NCBI RefSeq assembly: GCF_000422625.1
Contig: NZ_AUGK01000003.1
Span: 62,001-126,000 of the forward strand
Direction of reading: 5' to 3'
Length of the DNA: 64,000 bases
From: Adlercreutzia mucosicola DSM 19490
GTDB lineage: Bacteria > Actinomycetota > Coriobacteriia > Coriobacteriales > Eggerthellaceae
The translations under genes were made by a program, and so were the position numbers. A model generated the notes under the pieces. It was not told the DNA's origin, made no database searches, and saw only the letters and a list, made by a program, of their open reading frames with translations. The stretch's first letter is position 1, and every line of letters starts with the position of its first letter. Below, piece by piece: positions 1-9,005 of this stretch.

Positions 1-71
1 GGGGCGGCTGTCTTTCGCTTGCAGCCGCGCGTTGTACTGCGTCCATAGTAGCAGCACTGCAAGGCACGACT

Positions 72-230
72 GCCTGAATTGGGCGGAAAAGCACGGTTCT
101 CGTAGTTTTTCGCGGCTTGTAGGCGCAAGTAAGTGAATCCGGACTTGTATTTCCCCAGTTCAGCGAATTCGCATCGCCATCACCGCCCACCGCCGACTAC
201 GAGAACCGTGCTTTTCCGCCCAATTCAGGC
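72..230. repeat. 35-bp perfect inverted repeat around an 89-bp centre
   Basis: Positions 72-106 and 196-230 are perfect reverse complements over 35 bases (left arm contains GGGCGGAAAAGCACGG). The arms enclose 89 bp with no gene. The element lies in the 463-bp leader upstream of the phosphohexomutase gene. Arms this long and identical could form a cruciform, be a non-autonomous mobile repeat, or be the ends of a small invertible segment. No recombinase lies beside it in the window. Confidence 0.8.
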
Positions 231-377
231 GCCCCCGGGGTGGGCTCCCATGCCATGCAGGAGTCGGACGGCTGCCCCCTGTCGGGTGCCGAGGCGAATG
301 GGCCTGGCGACGCCCGCTTGCGCGGGCACCGGGGGTGCTCCCGGGGAAACGGTACGCTGCGGCGCGCGCATATCATC

Positions 378-383
378 TATAAT
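378..383 (+). promoter_or_regulatory. Likely -10 box of the phosphohexomutase gene
   Basis: A perfect TATAAT lies 80 bases before the start codon at 464. The -35 position, around 355-360, is a poor match. The rest of 231-377 is GC-rich, with a short hairpin near 313-329, and holds no gene that I can support. Confidence 0.5.
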
Positions 384-463
384 CAACAGTGCTGCGAAAG
401 TTTGTGCGGGTGGGGCGCGGTGGCGCGCTTCGGTTCCCGCTGTTCTCTCAGGAGGCATTGCTC

Positions 464-1876
464 ATGGCTGATATTCATTTCGGAACCGACGGCTGGCGCG
501 CCATTATCGGCGAGGATTTCACGGCCGACAACCTGAGTCGCGTGATCGCGGCGGCAGCGCGCATTTTCAAGGAAGACGCCGTGGCCGCGGGTCGCGACGC
601 CGATGCGCCGGGCACGCTCATTATCGGCCACGACTGTCGCCAAGATGCCCACGCCTACGCCGAACTGGCCGCGCAGGTGGCCGCAGGCGAGGGCTTCACC
701 GTGCTGCTGACCGAGGATTATTGCCCCACGCCCACGCTGTGCTGGTCGGTGGCTCACAACGATGACGCGGTGGGCGGCATCATGCTCACGAGCTCGCACA
801 ATCCGGCCGAGTATCTAGGCGTGAAACTGCGCATGGCCGATGGCGGCGCGAGTCCCGCCGAGTTCACCGATCGCGTGGAAGCGGTGCTGCCGGCCAACCC
901 CACCGACGTGCTGGGCCCCTTCCGGGAAGTGGATCTGATGACCGACTACCTGGCCGCTCTGCGCGAGGTGGTGGACGTCGAGGCCATCCGCGGTGCGGGC
1001 CTGCGCGTGGTGGTGGACCCGCTGTTCGGCGCTGGTCGCCATTACCTGGCCGACCTGCTGCGCGATATGGGCGTGGAAGTGGTGGAGATCCACAACGCCT
1101 GCGACCCCACGTTCGCGGGGCTGCATCCCGAGCCCATCCAGCCGTGGGTGGACGAGGGCCTGGCGAAGGTGGGCGAGCTGGGCTACGACGCGCTGTTCAT
1201 CAACGACGGCGATGCCGATCGCATTGCCGCCGGCGACGCGGCGGGCAACTTTGTGAATCCGCACCGCATTATCACGCTGCTTACCAAGCACATGGTGGAT
1301 CGCGGCGAGACGGGCCGCGTGGTGTCCACGATCACGGCCTCGGCCATGCTGGATCGCATGTGCCGCAAGCTGGGCCTGGAGCTGGTCAGCACGCCGGTGG
1401 GATTCAAGTGGATCTATGGCGAGATGGAGAAGGGCGGCGTGATGATCGGCGGCGAGGAGTCCGGCGGCATCGGGCTTCCCGGCCACGTGAAGGAGCGCGA
1501 CGGCCTGCTGATGGCCCTGCTGCTCACGGAGTGCATGGCGCAGGCGGGGAAGGACCTGGGCGCGCTGGTGGACGACATGCTGGCCGACATCGGGCGCTTG
1601 GAGTTCGCCCGCCGTGGCCTGTCCATCACGCCCGAGCAGATGGAGCGCTTCCGCACGGAAACGGTGCCCACCTATACGGCCGACGAGGTGTGCGGCAAGC
1701 GCGTCGTGGACGTTGATCGCCGCGACGGCGTGAAGCTGCTGCTGGAAGGCGATGCCTGGGTGATGATGCGCCCGAGCGGCACCGAACCCCTCGTGCGCGT
1801 CTACGCCGAAGCGGCCACTACCGATGAGGTGGAGCAGCTACTGGATGCCGCCGAGAAGGTAGTCACGAGTTTGTAA
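464..1876 (+). CDS. Phosphoglucomutase/phosphomannomutase family protein
   Basis: This cytosolic enzyme of the alpha-D-phosphohexomutase superfamily moves phosphate between C1 and C6 (or an equivalent position) of a sugar phosphate, feeding envelope or glycan precursors. All four family loops are visible in the 470-residue product: the phosphoserine loop TSSHNP (109-114), the metal loop DGDADR (248-253), the sugar-binding loop GEESGGIG (330-337) and the phosphate-binding loop RPSGTEP (436-442). The length is normal. The ATG at 464 is chosen because AGGAGG at 450-455 precedes it at good spacing and the protein then begins with the expected FGTDGWR motif; an upstream in-frame start at 389 has no such site. 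The gene is monocistronic, followed by a hairpin at 1972-1991. The exact substrate (glucose, mannose or glucosamine) cannot be read from the sequence. Confidence 0.93.
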   Translation: MADIHFGTDGWRAIIGEDFTADNLSRVIAAAARIFKEDAVAAGRDADAPGTLIIGHDCRQDAHAYAELAAQVAAGEGFTVLLTEDYCPTPTLCWSVAHNDDAVGGIMLTSSHNPAEYLGVKLRMADGGASPAEFTDRVEAVLPANPTDVLGPFREVDLMTDYLAALREVVDVEAIRGAGLRVVVDPLFGAGRHYLADLLRDMGVEVVEIHNACDPTFAGLHPEPIQPWVDEGLAKVGELGYDALFINDGDADRIAAGDAAGNFVNPHRIITLLTKHMVDRGETGRVVSTITASAMLDRMCRKLGLELVSTPVGFKWIYGEMEKGGVMIGGEESGGIGLPGHVKERDGLLMALLLTECMAQAGKDLGALVDDMLADIGRLEFARRGLSITPEQMERFRTETVPTYTADEVCGKRVVDVDRRDGVKLLLEGDAWVMMRPSGTEPLVRVYAEAATTDEVEQLLDAAEKVVTSL

Positions 1877-1967
1877 AAGCTCGGGATCGAATGGAGGCCC
1901 GTGGGGGGGGGCTTGCAGAGAAGGCTCGTAGGGAAGAGCCCGCAGAGAAGGACTTGCGGGGAGGCTT

Positions 1968-1995
1968 GTAGGGGAGGGCTTTCGCCCTCCCTTTT
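1968..1995 (+). terminator. Hairpin plus T run after the phosphohexomutase gene
   Basis: GGGAGGGC (1972-1979), loop TTTC, GCCCTCCC (1984-1991), then TTTT. It fits an intrinsic terminator. The same GTAGGGGAGGGC hairpin recurs at 2104-2127 without the T run, so it is also a member of a dispersed repeat family. The stretch 1905-1960 before it contains the tenfold GCAGAGAAGG twice. Confidence 0.6.
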
Positions 1996-2032
1996 GCTGT
2001 GCTCCGCGCCCCGGAACCGCCTCCCAGGTCAC

Positions 2033-2052
2033 GGGCGGCCTGAAGGCCGCCC
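2033..2052. repeat. REP-like palindrome, copy 1 (GGGCGGCC type)
   Basis: GGGCGGCC-TGAA-GGCCGCCC followed by CTACGG. Close relatives occur at 7686-7705 and 49438-49457, always between genes. This suggests a dispersed palindromic repeat family. Confidence 0.75.
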
Positions 2053-2107
2053 CTACGGACGGCTTCAGGCGGTGGCCAGCTGGCGGCCTGGTGGAAATGC
2101 CCCGTAG

Positions 2108-2127
2108 GGGAGGGCTTCAGCCCTCCC
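2108..2127. repeat. REP-like palindrome (GGGAGGGC type), second copy
   Basis: GGGAGGGC-TTCA-GCCCTCCC, preceded by GTAGG as in the copy at 1968-1991. It lies 20 bases beyond the stop codon of the minus-strand surface-protein gene and might also help stop its transcript, although no T run follows. Confidence 0.65.
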
Positions 2128-2147
2128 GCGGCCCGGGCCTTCTCGCC

Positions 2148-5100
2148 CTACCGCGCCCGCGCCCGGCGGCGGCGCGTTGCGAGGGCCAGGGCTCCGGCAG
2201 CCAGGGCGAGCGCCAGGGGCAGGCCGGCCGCGGCGGCCAGGGCGTCGCCAGTCTGGGCGAGCTTGTGGGCGATGGTGGTGCGCTCCTTGTCGCGGGACAG
2301 GTCGCCGGCCACCACGCCGCCGAGTTTGTCCACGCCCGGCGGGTAGGCGGGCTCGGACACCACCTTGCCGTGCGAGCGGTCGTAGGCGTCCCATCCCTCC
2401 GGCGGGTCGAAGGGGCTGCCGGGCTCGGGCGACTCCCCGTCGGGGTCCCACGCGCTCGGCGGCGTCCCGAGCCCCACGGCCACGTTGCCGATGTCGGCGC
2501 CCACGGCGGCCTCCGTCACCAGCGCGTCGAAGGTCAGCGTGACCCGCTGCCCGCCGTAGAGGTGCCCGCAGGCCACGGCCAGCACGCGGGTGGCCGGGTC
2601 GTAGGCGGCATCGTCCACGGCCACCTCGCTCCCGTCGGGCAGCGTCAGCCGCAGCGTGCCGGCCACGGGCTCCAGCCCCTCGGGCACGTCGTCGCGGATC
2701 ACGGCGTCCATCCAGCCGGTGCCCACGGCGTCGTTGGCCAGCTCGACGCGGTAGCGCACCGTGTCGCCCACGTGGGTGGTGCCGTCGTCGCGCGAGGCGT
2801 TCTCTGCGGTCTTCTCGATGGTCACGTCCCCGCGGTCGGGGTCGTCGGGGACGACGGTCGGCGGCAGGGCCGGCGGCGTGGACTCCTCGGGCTCTCCCGG
2901 CGGCGGGGTCGCGGGCTTGCCGGGCTCGGGGTCGGTCGGCGCGGCGTCGGGATCCTTCGAGGGGACGGACCCGTGGACGCGGGCGATGTTCCCGTTGTCG
3001 GCTCCCACGGCGGCGGCTCCCACCACGGCGTCGAAGGTGAGCACGGCGCGCGAGCCACCCCACATATCGCCGCAGGTCACCGCGATGGTGCGGCTCGCCC
3101 GGTCGTAGGCCGCGTCGGGCACGGCGACGGGCGCCCCGCCGTCCACGGCCAGGCGCAGCGTGCCGGCCACGGGCTCCAGCCCCGCGGGCAGCGGGTCGGA
3201 CACCACGGCGCCCACGAGGCAACTGTTGGCCGCTCCGGTGTTCGCGAGGGTCACGGTGTAGCGCAGCACATCGCCGATGTGCGTGGTCCCCGCATCGGGC
3301 GCGGTGACGTTCTCCACGGTCTTGGACAGGTCGACAACCGGGTCGGCCGGCACCACGCGGCCGGGGCCGGGCGGCGTGGCCGGGTCGGTGGGGTCGGGGT
3401 TCACGGGCAGGGGCTGCCCGGGGTTGTCGGGGTCGGGCATCGGCCTCTCTGGGTCGGCCGGGTCGGGCCGCGTGCCCGTCGCCTGGGCCACGTTGGCCAG
3501 GTCGGCCGCCGGCTTCCCCTCGCCGGCCGCGTCGGCGCGCACCGTGCACTCGAAGGTCACCGTGGCCGAGGCCCCGCCGGCGACGTTGCCCACAGGCACC
3601 GTCAGCACGGGCCTTCCGTCGGCCGCCGGCGCCGACAGCGAGAACTTCCCCACGTCCGCCGCGCCCACCGCCGGGGCCTTCTCGAGCGCGCGGCCGGCGA
3701 CGCCGCCGCGGGGGTTGTCCAGCTGCAGGCTCTTCTCGTCCAGGTCGAGGCAGGCCGGCAGCGGGTCGGTCACCACGCCCTGCATCCACAGCGACCCCGT
3801 CGCCGTGTTCGACGCCGTGATCGTGTAGCGGATGCGGTCGCCCGGCTGCGTCGGCCCGTCCGGATGGGTCAGGTTCTGCGCCTTCTTGGCCAGCGCGGGC
3901 GAGGGGGCCACGGTCACGTCGGGGTTCACCGTGACGTCGTAGATCCAGGTCGTTCCCGTGTAGGCGCCGTTGGGCTCCTGCTTGATCGTCAGCTGCCCCG
4001 CGCCCACGGCCGTGGGGTCCAGCACCAGGGTGTAGGAGCCGTCCTCGCCGCGCAGCGGCTTGCCGTCCTCGCCCTTGGCGAACTCGACGGTGAACACGTT
4101 GCCCTTCGCATCGGTCACCGAGATGGGGGCGGTCGACTCCGTCTTCACTGTCAGTACCACGCGCCCGGGGTGCGGGTTGGCCTCGCTCGGCTCGCCCCAG
4201 GTGGTCGTGATCTTCCCCCGGTAGGTCTTGCCCCCGTCGGGGTTCGCGGGGTCGGTGGCCTCGCCCGGCTTCGTCTGCACGTCGGGGGCGGGGAAGTCGG
4301 GATCCTTGCAGTCGGGATCGCCCTTGCCCGTCACCTCCACCTGCGGGTCGACGGGCTTGATGGCCACCTCCACCTTCGGCGCGGCGTCGGGGTCGTCGGC
4401 CGGGCTCGCGCTGGCCAGGTAGTTCGCCGGCGCGCCCGCCTTCTGCTGGGCCTCGTCGGGCGGCAGGTAGCGCATCGACACCACGTGGGTGTTGTCCTTG
4501 CCGGGCTCGGGGAACAGCAGGTCGGCGTCGGCAGGCGTCACCTGAAACTCGATGTGGGCGAAGGAGCCGCGGCTGTCGGCCGGGTTGGGCACCACCGTGG
4601 CGTTGGCCGGCACGGGGTTGCCCTCGGCGTCGGTGCCCGCGGTGTAGCGGATGGGCGTGACGGGCCCCACGGGCTTGCCGTCCACGTAGAGTTGGAACGA
4701 TCCCTGGGGTGCCTTGCACGTGTCGGCTGTGGGGGTCCCGTCGGGGAAGGTGCCCCCGCGCACCTCGGCCACCACCTTCAGCTTGCTCGTGGCGGGGTGC
4801 TCCACGGCGCCGGGCCTCTTGTCGGCATCGGACTCCTCCACCCACTCGGCCGACAGCAGCGACACCTTGGAGGGGATGGGCGTGATCTCGCACCAGCCGG
4901 TGGCGCGGTGGCCCCAGTAGCCGTTGGCGAAGTCGGCGAGTGCCGGGTCCGACGAGCCGGAGTACTCGCGCGACACCATGGTGAACTTCATCACGCCCAC
5001 GTCGGTGGGCATGTCCTTGCCGCCGTTGGCGCCGTCCACCTCCTCGCCGATGGGGCTGCCGCCCCGCTTGTCGTAGGGGCGGTAGCGGTAGACGACGTCG

Positions 5101-7564
5101 TCGGTGTTGGTGAGCCAGCGGTACTCGCTGGGGTTGCCGTGCTCGTCGTAGGAGAGCACCTCGGGCGTGCGCAGGGGATGCTCCGGCGTAATCTCGTAGG
5201 TTTTGAAGGGCAGGCCGTCGTAGGGCTTCACCAGGCTGTCCAGGTACTCCTGGGGCAGCTCGAAGTCCTCGTAGCGCTTCAGCAGGTCTTCCTGGCCCGG
5301 GTTGCGGAACAGGGTGTCGAAGGGGTGGGCCTGGCCGTCCTTGCCGCGGTAGGACAGGTCCACCGACACGGTCTGCTGGGTAGCCGACTTGGGCAGCCAC
5401 AGGTACAGCTTGCCGTCGATGAGCTGGGTGGGCGCGCCGTAGGGGTAGTCCTCGCCGCCCACCTTCAGGCTCCAGCTCTCGATGAGGTTGTCGCCCGCCT
5501 CGCCGGCCGCGGCCATGTCGGCGGAAAGGTCGATGGTCACCATGAACACCTTGTTGGGGTCGTCGGGGTCGGAGGGGTCGTAGCCCGGGGCCAGGGCCGC
5601 GTCGTTGCCCCAGGCCGTGTCGCCGATGCCCTTGAACGAGCCGTTGGTGTACACCGAGCCGCCCGTGATGACCACATGTCCACCCTCGGCGTTGAAGTCG
5701 GGGAAGCCCTCGGTGCTCGTGACGGTGGGGTAGAGAGTGCCGCCGGTGATGCGGATGACGCCGCCGGTGTTCGGGGTCGATCCGCAGCTGTTGCCGAAAC
5801 CGGAGGAATGCTGGTAGCCCGTCGACTTGATGAAGCCGCCGTTAATGGTGATGTTGCCGGCACGTACATTATCCGTCCCGTAGTACCAGCTTCCATCATA
5901 GATGATATTGCCCGATTGGCGGGAGTCGCAGGGGATGTGATCGGGCGCTATGGCGTAGTCGTATCTGAAGTCGTGTTTGGCGCCACTGCCGGATCCGATG
6001 CCACTCGTGTGGTAGTTGCCAATTGCGTTTATCGTTCCAGAATTGAAGGTAAGGGTGCCGTCGGTTCCCCGGCCCCAGGCGCCCCCTCCTATGGCGGCGC
6101 CAGTTTCAACCCAGTGGCTTCCCGTCCATGCATGGGAAGTGATGGCTCCCCCGTCGAAGGTCATGGTGCCGCCATCTTCTTCGTTGGCGCCTCCGATGGC
6201 TGCCGACTGCTGACCGCCCCACACCTCCAGGCTCCCAGGGTTCGCACTGTCCAAGGCAGTGTGTGGGTCGCCGGCTTTTAATGCTTTCCCGCTGGCAAGT
6301 GTCGTGTCGCGATTGATGACGGCTCCGATGGGTACAACGGGGTTGCCAGCTGTATCCACGTTGCGCTCTGCGTCGTCTATGATGAGGTCGCTTCCTTCGC
6401 CGCAGCGGATGGCGGGCATGTTGATCTCGTTCACGGCCAAGTAGTTGGCGGTACCATCGGCAAGGGTGAGGTGCAAAGAGGTTCGATTCCTCACCTCTTC
6501 GCTCGATTTTGCCCAGGTACCGGAGGCGGCGTCGTAGACATTTGTCATGACATTGATGGGTATGCTGGAGCTGCCGTTGCCGTTGGGTGTCGTATTGATG
6601 TTCACTCCGGCGAGAATGAGATCAGCGTGGTTGCCTGGCGCAATAGAGATACTTGTCATGGCGGCGTCTGGGGCGCGCCCGTCTGTGATATTGGTGCCCT
6701 CGGCATTCTTGAATGAGAGAGGCTTCCCTGAAAGTACTAGGATAAGATCCGATTTCTTGACCCCACCATAACCTACGAACCCGTAGTTGACCACCGTTCC
6801 ATCTTCTTTGGGATATTGGAACACATCGGGGTAGTAGATGAAGTCGGTGCCGTAGGTGCCGCCCTTCACGCGCAGGGTGCCGCAGGTGACCCAGCCGTCG
6901 GCGTCGGGCGTATGGGAGCTCGCGGGGCTGGCGTTGGGCGCGTTCAGGGCAACGAGACCCTCGGCGGTGGGCTGCGCGGCCGCACGAGCGTCGTCGGCCG
7001 CACGGGCGTCGCCGGCGGCGAGGGCAGCGGCCGCGGTCAGGGGAAGGGCGGCCTCGGCCACGGAGAGGGCCACGGGATCGGTGGGGGTGCTGGATGGAGA
7101 GTCGGGGGAACCGGCGGCGCCTTCGCCGGAAGTTGCCCCTGCGGGATTGCTGGGGCCGGTGGAGCTGCTGCCCGGAGCTGCCCCGGTGGGATCGTCGGGG
7201 CCAGCGTTGCTGTCTCCGGGAGTTGTCCCTGGGGCATCGCTGGAGACGGAGCCGCTGCCTTCGAGGGCTACTCCCGCGGGATCGGTTGAGTTGGAGCCCC
7301 TGTCGGCGGGAACGGGGTTGGCGCTGCTGGGCACGCCCAGGCCGCTGGCAGGGAGAGAAAAGGGAGGGGAATCGAGAGGTCCGCTCGGGTCGGCCGAGTC
7401 GCCGGCCGCGGCGGCTTTCGCTAGGGTCTCAGAAAACGCGATGGGGGGGGGGTCTCTGTGATCTGGGCCTCCGGCTCGGCCACGGCGACCGCGGGCGTCA
7501 TGCCGCAGGCGAGCATCGCCGCCAATCCGAGGCGCAGAAGCGACCGTGAGCGCTTCTCTCTCAT
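2148..7564 (-). CDS. Giant sortase-anchored surface protein, out of frame at a C10 tract
   Basis: A good ribosome site (GAGAAGGAGATT) precedes an ATG at 7564 that encodes a signal peptide beginning MREKRSRSLLRLGLAAM. After about 37 residues this frame enters ten C (coding strand; 7443-7452) and stops 8 codons later. The next frame is open from there to 2148. Eleven or eight C would join them into a protein of about 1,800 residues. The body has, in order, a low-complexity Ser/Pro/Gly/Ala stalk (about 7060-7400), a beta-helix-like domain rich in GG and N turns (about 5500-6870), a central region, and three DUF11-type repeats (around 3400-3900, 2950-3340 and 2470-2850). It ends in a sorting signal: LAQTG (2247-2261), a hydrophobic stretch and RRRRARAR. 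Role inferred: a cell-wall-linked adhesin, currently switched off. A sequencing error in the tract is the alternative. Confidence 0.85.
7443..7452 (-). repeat. Homopolymer C10 (coding strand) slippage tract
   Basis: Ten consecutive G on the plus strand. It sits just after the signal-peptide codons of the surface protein, exactly where the reading frame breaks. Position, length and consequence are those of a phase-variation tract: 11 C or 8 C restores the frame, 10 C gives a short aborted peptide. Confidence 0.85.
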
Positions 7565-7685
7565 GGGAATCTCCTTCTCTCGGGCGCCTTGACGGCGCGA
7601 AATCAGCCCGAATATACCCCTTTCGCCCCCGCCGTGCAACCATCCACCCCGCCGTCGGGCCCAGCGAGGGGCCGCAAGATGTCGC

Positions 7686-7705
7686 GGGCGGTCTAAAGGC
7701 CGCCC
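7686..7705. repeat. REP-like palindrome, copy 2
   Basis: GGGCGGTC-TAAA-GGCCGCCC followed by CTACG, with one mismatch between arms. It lies between the start of the surface-protein gene and the end of the convergent-side hypothetical gene at 7763. Confidence 0.7.
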
Positions 7706-7762
7706 CTACGATCGCACCTGCGAGGGGTGCCCTTGTGGGGGCGTCCCTGCGAGGCCGCCTTC

Positions 7763-8194
7763 CTACCGCAGTTGCTTCAGCAGGGCCCAGGCTTTCTGTT
7801 TGGTTTCGGGGGTTTCCATCAGGGCTTCGAAGTCTTCGAAGATGAGGGCAGTGCGGCCGAGGAGGCGGTTGGGGGCATCCAAGGTGAGCGGGGCGCGGTA
7901 GGCGGCCGATAGCAGCTCGGCGGCGAAGGCATCGGTGGCGACAAGCGCCACGGGGTCCAGGCCTTCAACGATGGTGCGCACATCCTCGGCGCCGAGCTTC
8001 CCGTCGGGGCCTTCCGCAACGAGGAAGGCCACGGGGGCACTGCCGAAGTCCAGGGACGCGGCGGATTTCTCCAAGGCTTCCAGGGCCGTCTCGCCCACCG
8101 GGGTCTCGCTCACCACCAGGAGGGTCGACAATGGCGTGCCCGTGACGTTGGCGCCGTACAGGGTGAGCACCGATTCGCCCGTCACCTCAAACAT
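7763..8194 (-). CDS. Hypothetical protein next to the nickel cluster
   Basis: A 143-residue protein starting MFEVTGESVLTLYGANVTG. I do not recognise the family. It is predicted soluble: it has no signal peptide or membrane segment, and an acidic, Ala/Leu-rich composition consistent with an alpha/beta fold. The ATG at 8194 is preferred over an upstream one at 8338 because the latter would run through the promoter and coding start of the divergent gene at 8316. No strong ribosome site is visible before 8194. Its divergent arrangement with the 8316-10030 nickel genes suggests shared control but proves nothing about function. Confidence 0.6.
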   Translation of the reverse strand: MFEVTGESVLTLYGANVTGTPLSTLLVVSETPVGETALEALEKSAASLDFGSAPVAFLVAEGPDGKLGAEDVRTIVEGLDPVALVATDAFAAELLSAAYRAPLTLDAPNRLLGRTALIFEDFEALMETPETKQKAWALLKQLR

Positions 8195-8267
8195 GTTACT
8201 TTTCACGGAAAAAATCACACCCAATCTTGCGCCGCCATGGCTTTCGGGATAAAAAGAGCTCAACCTA

Positions 8268-8295
8268 TATAGTAGCAAAGTCGCGGTAACGCGAC
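8268..8295 (+). promoter_or_regulatory. Promoter and palindrome before the nickel operon
   Basis: TATAGT (8268-8273) is a plausible -10. Immediately downstream, GTCGCG-GTAA-CGCGAC (8280-8295) is a perfect 6-bp-arm palindrome close to the expected start of transcription, so it could be an operator, possibly for the NikR encoded in this operon. It does not match the classical E. coli NikR box. Confidence 0.5.
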
Positions 8296-8315
8296 GGCCA
8301 CGCGAAGGAGGCGCC

Positions 8316-8570
8316 ATGTGCACCAACGGAGTTAACACCGCCCAGCTGGAGATGATGATCGATCAGGTCGACGACCACATCAAGCTGGAGCGCCGTCACG
8401 TTCACAACCTGGCCCACACCGCCGCCGACGCGGGCTTTGCCACGGTGGGCGAGAAGCTGCACGCGGCCCAGCACCTGCTGGATGAGGTGCGCGCCGCTCT
8501 GGATGAGGCCAAGGACGCCATGGAGGACGACGCCGCCGACGCGACGGGCTTCACGGTTTCGCTGGTGTAA
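8316..8570 (+). CDS. Small His-rich helical protein, first gene of nikR operon
   Basis: An 84-residue, mostly helical protein, with GAAGGAGG seven bases before the ATG. The family is not recognised. The first half carries a cluster of histidines (HIKLERRHVHNLAH, residues 22-35, and another His near residue 48), and the second half is acidic (EAKDAMEDDAADA). It is followed after 12 bases by nikR and then, with a 1-base overlap, by hypE, so it is almost certainly cotranscribed with them. A metal-binding or metal-sensing accessory role is an inference from the His cluster and the operon only. Confidence 0.7.
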   Translation: MCTNGVNTAQLEMMIDQVDDHIKLERRHVHNLAHTAADAGFATVGEKLHAAQHLLDEVRAALDEAKDAMEDDAADATGFTVSLV

Positions 8571-8582
8571 GGGCGCCGCGCC

Positions 8583-9005
8583 ATGAGCAACGATCTGGTT
8601 CGTTTCTCGGTGGCCATGCCCGAGGGCCTGCTGATGGAGTTCGATCAGCTGGTGGCCCGCCGCGGCCTGGCGAAGAATCGCAGTGAAGTCGTGCGAGACC
8701 TGGTGCGCGACGCGCTGGTGGAAGAGGAGTGCTCCACGCCGGGCACCGTGGTCATGGGCACGCTGACCATCGTGTACAACCACCATTCCAACGACTTGCA
8801 GGAAAAGCTGCACACCATTCAGCACGACTATTTCGACAACATCATTTCCACGATGCACGTGCACGTTGACCAGCACATGTGCCTGGAGGTGATCGTGATG
8901 CGCGGCGAGACCGGGCTTGTGCAGACGGTGGCCAACCTCATTTTGGGCACCAAGGGTGTGAAGAACGGGAAGCTGGTGCTGACCACGACAGGAAGGCATT
9001 TGTAA
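8583..9005 (+). CDS. nikR: Nickel-responsive regulator, NikR family
   Basis: A 140-residue ribbon-helix-helix repressor with a C-terminal ACT-like metal domain. The N-terminal segment (residues 1-45, VRFSVAMPEGLLMEFDQLV...NRSEVVRDLVRDAL) is the DNA-binding RHH fold. The high-affinity nickel ligands are in place by spacing: H81, H92, H94 and C100 have the +11, +2, +6 intervals known for E. coli NikR (H76, H87, H89, C95). It sits between a small His-rich gene and hypE, so it probably senses nickel and tunes hydrogenase maturation or nickel uptake. Only a weak ribosome site precedes the ATG, so translation may be coupled to the upstream gene 12 bases away. Confidence 0.93.
   Translation: MSNDLVRFSVAMPEGLLMEFDQLVARRGLAKNRSEVVRDLVRDALVEEECSTPGTVVMGTLTIVYNHHSNDLQEKLHTIQHDYFDNIISTMHVHVDQHMCLEVIVMRGETGLVQTVANLILGTKGVKNGKLVLTTTGRHL

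Noticed and set aside
2091-6281. 1,396-codon open frame on the plus strand
   Set aside because: Antisense shadow of the surface-protein gene; GC-rich DNA leaves the third-position frame open. Its translation is low-complexity, with no domain.
6475-6500. T-arm-like GAGGTTCGATTCCTC that suggested a tRNA
   Set aside because: No acceptor, D or anticodon arms upstream; it falls within the coding frame of the surface protein.
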